A stretch of 25,281 nt of DNA from a virus: positions 1-25,281 of the IMG/VR virus record IMGVR_UViG_3300045950_000075; one strand, 5' to 3'. Position numbers and translations under genes: made by a program. The notes under the pieces are model-generated. The model was not told the DNA's origin. It was given only the letters and a program-made list of their open reading frames with translations, and did not search any database. Below are positions 13,335 to 19,941 of this stretch, piece after piece (within the stretch, counting starts at the first letter, position 1; the number at the start of each line of letters is the position of its first letter).

Positions 13335-13892
13335 ATGGACCTGATAGCGCAACAAGTAGCTGACGGGCTCTTTGTTACGGCGAATCATTGGTGCTCTGTC
13401 TACACCAACGACCCTGAATTGAGGGTGTCTTTGAGTGTTCCAGAAGGAGACCTGGCCACGATTCACTGCTGTAAACATCCATGCTGGCTCACAGCTACGT
13501 CTCAGGACAATATCCCCCCTTCCTACCTAGTCTATGAAAAGGGAGAAGACTTATACCTAAACATGATTGACCCAGACGTGCCCTTTTTTCAGGACTCGCT
13601 TTTTGTTCGTGCGGCACTGTTTATCGACAAACATCTTCAGGCAGGGCGGAAAGTTATCATCCATTGTAATCAGGGAGTGTCCCGGTCTCCTTCTGTAGCA
13701 TTAGTGTACATGGCGCGGAAAGGAATGCTGCCGATTGCCTCGTACAATATAGCCAAGACTGAGTTTGAGAAACGATTCCCGTTGTACAATCCTGGTCTTG
13801 GGATTCAAACCTATTTCCGTAATCGCTGGGAGGAACTCACGCATGTATGGCCAGGTGAAACCGCTGAGACAGCCCCAATTGAGGGGCGTTAG
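13335..13892 (+). CDS. Dual-specificity / tyrosine protein phosphatase
   Basis: A 185-residue cysteine phosphatase. The signature HCNQGVSRSP (residues 110-119) matches HCxxGxxR with a following Ser-Pro. It gives the nucleophile Cys111, the P-loop Arg117, and a probable general acid Asp79 (or Asp81) in the upstream loop YLNMIDPDVPFF. The order, including a long helix after the P-loop (PSVALVYMARKGM), is that of dual-specificity phosphatases. It would remove phosphate from protein Ser/Thr/Tyr or another phosphomonoester. It lies within the virion gene block, before the transglycosylase gene, and its end overlaps the nested gene at 13843. Its substrate is unknown; a host protein or a virion protein are both possible. 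Confidence 0.88.
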   Translation: MDLIAQQVADGLFVTANHWCSVYTNDPELRVSLSVPEGDLATIHCCKHPCWLTATSQDNIPPSYLVYEKGEDLYLNMIDPDVPFFQDSLFVRAALFIDKHLQAGRKVIIHCNQGVSRSPSVALVYMARKGMLPIASYNIAKTEFEKRFPLYNPGLGIQTYFRNRWEELTHVWPGETAETAPIEGR

Positions 13893-13968
13893 ACGTATTC
13901 GGCAGCCGCGGGGGCGACCGACACTCAAAGGGGTCTACCGCATTTTGCGGCCACGGAGAGCGCGATAG
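13843..13968 (+). CDS. Arginine-rich mini-protein nested in the phosphatase gene end
   Basis: A 41-codon frame in a different phase from the phosphatase, overlapping its last 50 bases. It has its own GGGAGGAAC site (13828-13836) and ends exactly at the base before the next ATG. About a third of its residues are Arg or Lys, with few acids (RRIRQPRGRPTLKG, then RILRPRRAR). It is probably nucleic-acid binding, possibly a virion-internal or antisense-free mini-protein. Good site and exact spacing support it as real. Confidence 0.55.
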   Translation: MYGQVKPLRQPQLRGVRRIRQPRGRPTLKGVYRILRPRRAR

Positions 13969-16368
13969 ATGGCGACTGACCGGGAACTGCTGGCTGCGCT
14001 GACAGATAAAGCCTTCCAGTATGATGTAGACCCGCTTTTTGCCCGTAAAATTGCCTGGCAGGAGAGTCGGCTTGGTGCCAATCCTATGGCTCAGTATGCA
14101 GTATCTTCAGCTGGGGCTATTGGTCCTATGCAACTCCTGGCATCGACAGCCCGAGATCGTGGGGTCAACCCGTATGTCCCACTGGAAAATATCGAGGGAG
14201 GAGTAAAGCAACTCTCGTGGTTACGGGACAGAGTAGCGGGGCCTGGTGTTCCCTGGGTACAACTGACTCCTGAGCAGAAGCAGGAAATTGCCGGGGCTTA
14301 TAATGCAGGGATAGGGACTGTCCAGCGACTGAAACGGAAGTACGGCCCGTCTTGGCCTGAACACGCTTCTCCAGAGACAATTGACTATCTCGCCAAAGTT
14401 ATTGGGCCAACGACTCCTCCCCAAATACCTTCGGTCCCAGAGCCTCGTACAATTCGCCTTGGTAGCATAGAAGCCCAGCCTCTCAACCTAGGGCGTCCTA
14501 CGTTGATTCCTTTTTACGATGTTGGGACTGGAAGAGAGTTGACAGCCCCTGAAGCTGTTGCTAACGCGGTTGCTCTCCAAAACGAGGGGGTAGCGTTCCC
14601 GGCGTTCATTTCCAACGAGGAAGCGGGTCGTATTGCTCAACTGAACTCGCAGGCAATCACCCTGAGTGGTAAGCCATTACCCACTACCCAGGCACAGGCT
14701 GTGGCCGATTATATCGAACGGCTACCTGGACTCACCCAACCAGAATCCTTTGGTTCTCTGCGTACTGCTCCTTCCCCAAGTGTAGCCGCTCGTGCTTACT
14801 CTTACCTGAACCCTCTCCCTGCCCGAGGAGTAATGCCGGGAGAAACGGAACCAGCTTGGCAGGGAGGTCCTGGTGCTGCAACGTTGGCATTGACTGGCTT
14901 ACTTGGTCTGAGTGGAGCAGGGACAGCGGTTCCTGCAATCAGGGCAACTGTTCCTCTTGTTCCCACGCTTCCTGATTTACTCACGAACCTTGCGCTTGGC
15001 ACAGGAGGGTCGATTGTTGGCAGCAGGGTTGGAGAGCGAGCAGGGAGGCTGCTAGATGAAGATATTGGAGCAGAGTTAGGCGCAGAGATTGGTGGTGTGA
15101 TAGGAGCATTGCCGAATTATAGAAAAATAGGGATGACTAGAGGAATTGTTCCTATTCCTCCTGAAGGGTTGTTAAAAGGTACAAAAGTGCTGACTCGTCA
15201 AGGAAAAGCGCAGCCAGTGTTTCATGGAACGCAGGCAGCACCATTTGAGCAGTTTGATCCCCAATTCATCGGGCCACGAAATCTCTATGGGGAAGGGTTC
15301 TATTTTACGACGGAAGCAGAGAATGTTGCCTCTGGTTATGCGGGAGGACATCGGCTGAAAGCTCTTGCTCGATTGTCCCGTGAGATAAAGGCAAGTGACC
15401 GTGCTTTTGGGAGGAAGTTATCTGGCCTCCCGGATGATATTGTAGCACCGTTGCGACAGGCATATGAGAGCATATTAAAATCGCCACGAGACAGATTTAT
15501 TCTTCTACCATCGCTTCGGAATGAAGCTGTTAAGGCTCAAACAACGGATGAAGCGCAGAGACAGTTGGCCTCTCGTCTCGGTCAGCTTTATCAAGATCCG
15601 CAAATAGGAGGGCGACTCCGAGATATGAGTGAATTGGTACGTCGCCGCTTTCGTCTTGCTGAGGATTTAGCTGATGTACAGCAAGAGTTGGAGCGATCTA
15701 TAGCAAGACCAAACATTCGGCCAGTTTTCCTAAAAGTTCGTAATCCTCTTGATATAGATAAGCCATTATCTTCAGAACAGCACACCTCCTTACTTGCTGC
15801 TATCCAGCGTCTCTCTGCTCGGCTTGTTGCTCGACCGGGAAGACCTGAGTTAGACACGAAGGCCAGGACGCTTAACGTTATTGTGGAGCAACTACAGGAT
15901 GCTTTGAGTGAGGGGCGACGGCCTCTAGGTGCATATTATTACAGCGTACTAAATGAAGTATTGTCAAAAGCTGATGTGAACCGTTTGTTACAGAATGCAG
16001 GCTTTGATGGCATTACTCATATTGGTGGCAAAAATGTAGGGAACGTGACGCATCGGGTCTGGATAGCCTTCAAGCCTGAACAGATTTATCCGGCTTTTAC
16101 TCCAGAGCTTGCCGAGTTGCAAGCTCAAGAACTGACGCGTAGAAAGATTGCCAAGGGAGGGACAGTACCGCGCATTCATCCGCAGTCTTTACCCCCTTTG
16201 GGGATATTACAACGTCAGTTACAGACCCTTTCTGTTCGTCAATTTGGGAAAGGTCTGCCCAGCCAAGAGCTAAAGAAGCTTGCTACAAAGGCATTAAAGG
16301 AGGGAAGAATGACTGAGGAGGATCTACTCTCTCAGCTTGCTTTCTATTTCTTCAGCAAAGATCAATAG
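13969..16368 (+). CDS. Lytic transglycosylase fused to ADP-ribosyltransferase-like domain
   Basis: A 799-residue multi-domain protein, probably carried in the virion and ejected. Residues 1-145 form a lytic transglycosylase (SLT, lysozyme-like fold): catalytic Glu32 in WQESRLG, GAIGPMQL at 49-56, and AYNAG at 110-114. This part would open peptidoglycan for DNA entry. Residues 285-385 are Gly/Ala-rich with a hydrophobic segment, perhaps membrane-inserting. Residues 405-710 resemble the ADP-ribosyltransferase domain of phage polyvalent proteins: FHGT (418-421), YGEGFYFTTEAENVASGYA (about 440-459), KVRNPLDID, GFDGI (678-682) and FKPEQI (701-706). The tail ends in a charged helix. The stop is adjacent to the next gene. 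A cargo enzyme that modifies a host protein is plausible; catalytic competence of the ART part is untested. Confidence 0.85.
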   Translation: MATDRELLAALTDKAFQYDVDPLFARKIAWQESRLGANPMAQYAVSSAGAIGPMQLLASTARDRGVNPYVPLENIEGGVKQLSWLRDRVAGPGVPWVQLTPEQKQEIAGAYNAGIGTVQRLKRKYGPSWPEHASPETIDYLAKVIGPTTPPQIPSVPEPRTIRLGSIEAQPLNLGRPTLIPFYDVGTGRELTAPEAVANAVALQNEGVAFPAFISNEEAGRIAQLNSQAITLSGKPLPTTQAQAVADYIERLPGLTQPESFGSLRTAPSPSVAARAYSYLNPLPARGVMPGETEPAWQGGPGAATLALTGLLGLSGAGTAVPAIRATVPLVPTLPDLLTNLALGTGGSIVGSRVGERAGRLLDEDIGAELGAEIGGVIGALPNYRKIGMTRGIVPIPPEGLLKGTKVLTRQGKAQPVFHGTQAAPFEQFDPQFIGPRNLYGEGFYFTTEAENVASGYAGGHRLKALARLSREIKASDRAFGRKLSGLPDDIVAPLRQAYESILKSPRDRFILLPSLRNEAVKAQTTDEAQRQLASRLGQLYQDPQIGGRLRDMSELVRRRFRLAEDLADVQQELERSIARPNIRPVFLKVRNPLDIDKPLSSEQHTSLLAAIQRLSARLVARPGRPELDTKARTLNVIVEQLQDALSEGRRPLGAYYYSVLNEVLSKADVNRLLQNAGFDGITHIGGKNVGNVTHRVWIAFKPEQIYPAFTPELAELQAQELTRRKIAKGGTVPRIHPQSLPPLGILQRQLQTLSVRQFGKGLPSQELKKLATKALKEGRMTEEDLLSQLAFYFFSKDQ

Positions 16369-16403
16369 TGGCTGTGTACGTAGCAGAAGACAGAGGAGAC
16401 CTT

Positions 16404-16577
16404 ATGGCTTACCCTTCAGTACCACGGACACCAGGGGCAAAGACGGCGATTCGTTACAAGATGCGGAAGTTCAAAGAGGGACGGTTGACTTCGCACGGAC
16501 GCCCGGTACGGAAGAGAAGCCAGGCATTGGCGATGGCTCTCAACCGAGCCCGAACCGTCGCCTCAAAAAGGAGATAG
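16404..16577 (+). CDS. Basic small protein (DUF6496-like)
   Basis: A 57-residue protein. ATG 16404 is chosen over GTG 16368 because a GAGGAGA site (16393-16399) precedes it. The middle matches the pattern of small basic proteins common in phages and bacteria, in which FKEG is followed by a Ser/Gly-rich turn and a QALAMALNRAR helix, as in DUF6496. It is strongly basic, ending ASKRR. Nucleic-acid binding is the usual guess, and the role is unknown. The next gene starts three bases after the stop. Confidence 0.65.
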   Translation: MAYPSVPRTPGAKTAIRYKMRKFKEGRLTSHGRPVRKRSQALAMALNRARTVASKRR

Positions 16578-16579
16578 AT

Positions 16580-16777
16580 GTGGCAGAGCGATGGATTCAG
16601 AAGGCGATCAAGCACAAGGGCAGCTTACGGCGACAGCTTGGGGTGAAAGAAGGAAAAACTATTCCATCTGGAACCTTAGCCCGAGCGGCACGGTCTGGCG
16701 GTACACTTGGTCGGCGAGCGCGGTTAGCCCAGACCTTGCGGAAGCTTGGTCGGCGGAAAGCGTCCTCACGGAGGTAA
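16580..16777 (+). CDS. Basic conserved phage mini-protein with GTG start
   Basis: A 65-residue protein whose start is GTG 16580, after AAAAAGGAGATAG (GGAG at 16570-16573). An overlapping ATG at 16578 is in a different frame and runs into an unrelated product. The pattern W-I-x-K-A-I, then GSLRRQLGVKEGKTIP, then a helix ending ARLAQTLRKL is one I recognise as recurring in tailed-phage small proteins of unknown function. Net charge is strongly positive. It forms a tight pair with the preceding basic protein. Confidence 0.7.
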   Translation: MAERWIQKAIKHKGSLRRQLGVKEGKTIPSGTLARAARSGGTLGRRARLAQTLRKLGRRKASSRR

Positions 16778-16780
16778 CAT

Positions 16781-17095
16781 ATGGCGGGGATCACAAAAGA
16801 AAGCATTACCAACACCCCCATTGAGGTTCTGGCGCACCCAGGGCGCATTGTTGAGGGCATGGCGATTAACACTGGGGCAACCTCGGGGTATCTGGTATTT
16901 TTCGACAAACGAGCAGCGGACGTGACGTTGGGGACCACGCGCCCTGACTATTATGTTTCGGTGTCCCCTGGGGAAAATGATCCGATAGTGAATGCTGGTC
17001 CCCTGTTCTTTTTTACGGCGATTACCGTGGCCGCTGTAGACACCCCGCTAACCGCGTTAGCTGCTAATATGAATGCTTCCTTTCAGATTATATAG
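16781..17095 (+). CDS. Small structural-type protein
   Basis: A 104-residue protein with a good GGAGGT site (16770-16775). Alternating short strands with many Thr, Val, Ala and Gly (IEVLAHPGRIVEGMAINTGATSGYLVFF, ITVAAVDTPLTALAANM) suggest a beta-rich virion protein. The end (NASFQII) is typical of a packed C-terminal strand. No family was recognised. Confidence 0.6.
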   Translation: MAGITKESITNTPIEVLAHPGRIVEGMAINTGATSGYLVFFDKRAADVTLGTTRPDYYVSVSPGENDPIVNAGPLFFFTAITVAAVDTPLTALAANMNASFQII

Positions 17096-17103
17096 GGGGG
17101 AGT

Positions 17104-17715
17104 ATGGCAGAGTTTACGTTTGCTCAGGCATTGGAGACCATCCAGCGGGTGGAAAATGAGTACCGGGCTTTTCGCTTTCTGCGGGAAGCTCTTAGCCGGG
17201 TAGTGGAAGCAGAACAGGAGCTGCAACGGTTAGGGGAGAAGAAGACCCAGGTGATTGCTGAGATTGCTGCGATGGAGAAGGCAGAGCGTGCGCGTGTTGC
17301 GAAGGAAGTTGAGCAAGAGCGACAACGCTTGGTGAAAGAGGGAGAAGCCCATCACCGCAACGCCGAAAATGCCCGACGGGAGCAGGCAGAGGCTGAAAAG
17401 GCATCGGCGCAAGCGCAGGAGAAGATGGTGCGCGAACTCGCTACTCTTGCGACGCAATTAGATGCGGCACGGGAGAGCTACCGTCGCCATGTGGAAGAGA
17501 TCGGGCGTGAGATGGAGAAAGAGCAGTCACGCTTGTCTACCTTGCGAGCAGAAGTGGCCAAGGTAGAGCAGGAAGTGATCGCAAGTCGGCAGGACCATGA
17601 GGAGTTGCTTCATGCGATGGACGCCGAAGTGAAGCAACGGGAAGAGAAGTTGGTAACGTTGCATCGAGCGATGGAAGAAGTCCGTCGGCAGGCGTCTCTC
17701 GTGAGTCAAGCATAA
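17104..17715 (+). CDS. Long coiled-coil protein
   Basis: A 203-residue protein that is nearly all helix and rich in Glu, Gln, Arg and Ala. Heptad patterns run from about residue 30 to 195 (for example VEQERQRLVKEGEAHHRNA, EMEKEQSRLSTLRAEVAKVEQEV). The first 30 residues contain the only aromatic-rich piece (EFTFAQALETIQRVENEYRAFRFLREAL). A rod-like protein of this kind in a tail gene block could be a fibre shaft, chaperone or tape-like spacer, but it is too short for a normal tape measure and has no enzymatic motif. A strong AGGAGGATA site of the next gene follows its stop. Confidence 0.7.
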   Translation: MAEFTFAQALETIQRVENEYRAFRFLREALSRVVEAEQELQRLGEKKTQVIAEIAAMEKAERARVAKEVEQERQRLVKEGEAHHRNAENARREQAEAEKASAQAQEKMVRELATLATQLDAARESYRRHVEEIGREMEKEQSRLSTLRAEVAKVEQEVIASRQDHEELLHAMDAEVKQREEKLVTLHRAMEEVRRQASLVSQA

Positions 17716-17730
17716 TAGGAGGATATTTTC

Positions 17731-18618
17731 ATGCACTTCATTTTTCTCCTTCTGCTTCTTCTCTTTTCCCTGAACCCATCGCCGGTTTGGGGACAGCCTA
17801 TCATCCAGGGACAACAGGCTGATGGTGCAGCAGCCGCGGGGTTTCCTGTCCGTGTTGGCGGTAAGGATGGGGCAGGCAATGCACAAGACTTGGCCACGGA
17901 TACAAACGGCGAGCTTCAGGTTGATGTCACTTCCACTCCTTCTGGTGCGAGTGCTCAACAGGTGCAGGGGACAGCGGCAGCAGCAGCAGCCTCAGTCGGC
18001 AATCCCGTCCAGGTTGGCGGGGTTGATGGTGGCGGTCTCATGCGGGCTATTTCCACCGACACTACGGGAAAAGTTAACACGGTTGATGATACAGAGTTGC
18101 CTGCTGCGGCAGCCCTTGCTGATGGGGCTGGGGCTACCCCCACTACACCGACTGTTGGCACTGTTCCCTCTCTTTTCAACGGGACGACCTTAGATAGGAT
18201 ACGTTCTGCCTCTGCCTCGACACTCACCGCCACGACTTCAACAGGCGTTGCTCTTGCCGTTCCTCTCAGCACCTGGTCAGTCACTCATACTCCGGCAGCA
18301 AATACACAGGCGACTGCTTCTAAAGGGTCAGGTGGAGGAAGTGTCCGGCATGTAACAACCAGCATCCATGCCTGTTTCGCTGGAACCGCTGCTGCTGCCC
18401 CCGTGCAGGTCAACTTACGCGACGGGGCGAGTGGGGCAGGAACTGTCCTCTGGAGTGGGTATCTTGGTATCGAAGCAGTCAATGCCGCTAATTGCATTAA
18501 CGTTTCTGGCCTTGCTTTTATCGGTACTGCTGCCACTGCCATGACCCTGGAGTTTGCAGCTGGCGGCGGAGCTTCTACTAATCAAACGGTGTCTCTTACT
18601 GGTTTTTCTGTTCCTTAA
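17731..18618 (+). CDS. Fibre-like protein with apparent signal peptide; 3' end acquired with an endonuclease cassette
   Basis: A 295-residue protein. Residues 1-21 look like a Sec signal peptide (hydrophobic FIFLLLLLLF core, then Pro/Ser, ending VWG before QP), which is unusual for a virion gene. Two short repeats follow (about 37-66 and 90-118: PVRVGGKDGAG, LATDTNGELQVDV and PVQVGGVDGGG, ISTDTTGKVNTVD), a pattern seen in phage fibre proteins. The C-terminal 120 residues are a Thr/Ala/Gly-rich beta region (STWSVTHTPAAN, APVQVNLRDGASG) ending STNQTVSLTGFSVP. The strong AGGAGGATA site indicates good expression. A second, divergent copy of the last 14 codons lies 586 bases downstream, past the antisense HNH gene, so this 3' end may be a replaced copy. 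Confidence 0.75.
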   Translation: MHFIFLLLLLLFSLNPSPVWGQPIIQGQQADGAAAAGFPVRVGGKDGAGNAQDLATDTNGELQVDVTSTPSGASAQQVQGTAAAAAASVGNPVQVGGVDGGGLMRAISTDTTGKVNTVDDTELPAAAALADGAGATPTTPTVGTVPSLFNGTTLDRIRSASASTLTATTSTGVALAVPLSTWSVTHTPAANTQATASKGSGGGSVRHVTTSIHACFAGTAAAAPVQVNLRDGASGAGTVLWSGYLGIEAVNAANCINVSGLAFIGTAATAMTLEFAAGGGASTNQTVSLTGFSVP

Positions 18619-19162
18619 TTGTGTGGGGGCAATATCCATAGGCACCTAGGGCTTGGTTGCAGTTATGACACAGAATACGGAAGTCAGAAGGAAAACCATT
18701 TTTTTTGAGCCAGAGGTAAAGTCTGGTGCCTTTCCCAATGGCTCGGCGGTGAGCGGCTCCTCCTCCATTGATATGGTCGAAGCTAAGGAACTCGTAGCGT
18801 GATTCTCCACAGCAAACACAGACAGAACCGTAAATCTCAAGAACTCGGCTTCTCTCTTGTCTTGCTAATTGACGAGACCGCTCACGAAACTTGTCTCGAT
18901 TACGAGCATAAATCTCCCTCGAATGTTGACGTACCCGCTCTAGGTTGTTCTTCGCCCAAGTACGTTCGTAGGCCCGGCGGGCTGCTTTCCATTCGGGGGT
19001 CTGTTTAGCGAGCCAGGCTCGCTTGAGTTTGTTATGTCGCTTTCTATACTCCTCGTAAGCTATGGGATTGACACGGAGATTTTCCAGAAATTGACGCCGT
19101 TCCTTGCGGAATCGTTCTTTATTGCGTTGATAGTAGCGTTTCTGAGCTTCTGTTCTACGCAT
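18596..19162 (-). CDS. HNH endonuclease on the minus strand
   Basis: A 188-residue HNH nuclease related to the one in capsid intron 1. It has a long basic helical N-terminus (KRYYQRNKERFRKERRQF and following, probably DNA-binding) and the module CVCCGE, FDHINGGG and ILCHNCN, ending CPHTIKEQKNQ. The sibling in intron 1 shares CCGES, DHVNGGG, GFP and RILC-NCN. Unlike it, this protein lacks the N-terminal Cys pairs. It is the only minus-strand gene supported in the window. Its last 23 bases overlap the fibre gene convergently, so its final residues are antisense to the fibre's last codons. No clear ribosome site or minus-strand promoter was found. It is likely a homing endonuclease. Confidence 0.85.
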   Translation of the reverse strand: MRRTEAQKRYYQRNKERFRKERRQFLENLRVNPIAYEEYRKRHNKLKRAWLAKQTPEWKAARRAYERTWAKNNLERVRQHSREIYARNRDKFRERSRQLARQERSRVLEIYGSVCVCCGESRYEFLSFDHINGGGAAHRRAIGKGTRLYLWLKKNGFPSDFRILCHNCNQALGAYGYCPHTIKEQKNQ

Positions 19163-19204
19163 GGAGGGTATGATAACACCTTTGTTTGTTTCGGCAATCT
19201 ACTT
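18619..19204 (-). mobile_element. HNH endonuclease cassette between duplicated fibre-gene ends
   Basis: The segment between the fibre-gene stop (18618) and a second copy of its last 14 codons (19205-19249) holds little but a minus-strand HNH endonuclease gene. The two ends encode the same peptide at 12 of 14 positions (STN-Q/E-TV-S/T-LTGFSVP) but differ at 12 of 42 bases, 10 of them third codon positions. Homology stops abruptly before the STN codons, a clean junction. This is best read as a mobile cassette that entered near the 3' end and supplied a foreign C-terminus. No inverted repeats or transposase were seen. Confidence 0.7.
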
Positions 19205-19249
19205 TCAACGAATGAAACAGTCACACTGACTGGCTTCTCCGTTCCGTAG
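19205..19249 (+). pseudogene. Stranded 3' end of the fibre gene (remnant)
   Basis: Fourteen codons and a stop (STNETVTLTGFSVP then TAG) that mirror the end of the gene at 17731-18618. The open frame that continues upstream of it overlaps the antisense HNH gene and is not a real gene. The high share of synonymous differences says both copies evolved under coding constraint before being placed side by side. It is probably the recipient's original terminus. Confidence 0.7.
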
Positions 19250-19264
19250 TGAGTGAGGTGACAG

Positions 19265-19639
19265 ATGGCCACTGTCAGCCACACGCTCACTCCTTATGAA
19301 ACCGGCCCCCGTGCAACGCTGGTAGTGTGGACACCGCTCACGTCAACGAACGTAGACGGCAATGCGTATGAAACCCCGGTATTTGTCGATAAATCCGTGC
19401 AGGTGCTCGGGACGTTTGGGGGAGCGACGGTGACAATACAGGGGGCCAACGTTTTTTCTCCCACGGCATCGGATTGGGACACGCTTCACAAGGTTGATAA
19501 CACGAATCTCACTTTTACTGCCGCGGGGATTTTCACCGTGTTAGATAATGTGGTGGCGATTCGCCCGCTGCTCAGTGGAGGTGACGGGACGACCAGCATT
19601 ACCGTGCGGCTGCTGGCCGCTTCTTCGGCACGAAAGTAG
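19265..19639 (+). CDS. Small tail-region protein, recurrent phage type
   Basis: A 124-residue protein after a GAGGTGA site (19255-19261). It shows a pattern I recognise from many tailed-phage genomes, without a named function: VVWTPLT, later a PVFVDKSVQVLGTFGGATVTIQGAN strand pair, FTAAGIFTVLDN, and IRPLLSGGDGTTSITVRLLAA at the end. It should be a beta-sandwich. Neighbouring genes suggest a tail-tip or fibre-associated virion protein. Its leader includes the remnant of the fibre gene. Confidence 0.65.
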   Translation: MATVSHTLTPYETGPRATLVVWTPLTSTNVDGNAYETPVFVDKSVQVLGTFGGATVTIQGANVFSPTASDWDTLHKVDNTNLTFTAAGIFTVLDNVVAIRPLLSGGDGTTSITVRLLAASSARK

Positions 19640-19687
19640 CCGGTTGGAACAGAGGAGTGTAATCATTGTTTCTCGTGGGAGGGTCTC

Positions 19688-19936
19688 ATGGCGACCATTG
19701 CGGTGGACGATCTCGCTGAACTGCGACGGGCATGTAGTCAGGCAGGGATGCGCGTGAACTATAGTAAACCCCAGATTAACACAGCCTTACAGGCAATCGA
19801 GGATTGGTTTGACAGGAATCGCCCTGCGCTTGACGCTGCTATTGATGCGGCCACTGTGCCCTTTGTTTTTACTGTCGCCCAAAAAGGGGACCTCATTTTC
19901 GCTTGCCTGGAACAGAAAGGTCGAAAGAAGAGGTAA
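19688..19936 (+). CDS. Small helical phage protein
   Basis: An 82-residue protein with a GGGAGGG site (19678-19684). It has three helices: DDLAELRRACSQAG, KPQINTALQAIEDWFDRNRPALDAAIDAAT, and FTVAQKGDLIFACLEQK, ending in basic GRKKR. The DWFDxNRPAL, AAIDAAT and FTxxQK pattern recurs in small proteins next to tail genes in other phages. Function unknown. It ends five bases before the next start. Confidence 0.65.
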   Translation: MATIAVDDLAELRRACSQAGMRVNYSKPQINTALQAIEDWFDRNRPALDAAIDAATVPFVFTVAQKGDLIFACLEQKGRKKR

Positions 19937-19941
19937 GGAGA

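Noticed and set aside
18619-19204. Idea that the antisense HNH lies in a third group I intron
   Set aside because: A spliced intron would not explain a complete stop-bearing fibre end on the left and a second homologous end on the right, and no P1/P3/P7 pattern was found in the plus-strand flanks. A duplicated-end cassette fits better.
19034-19249. 71-codon plus-strand frame ending in the STNETV peptide
   Set aside because: Its first two thirds are antisense to the HNH gene and read as a hydrophobic shadow. Only the final 14 codons are homologous to a real gene.
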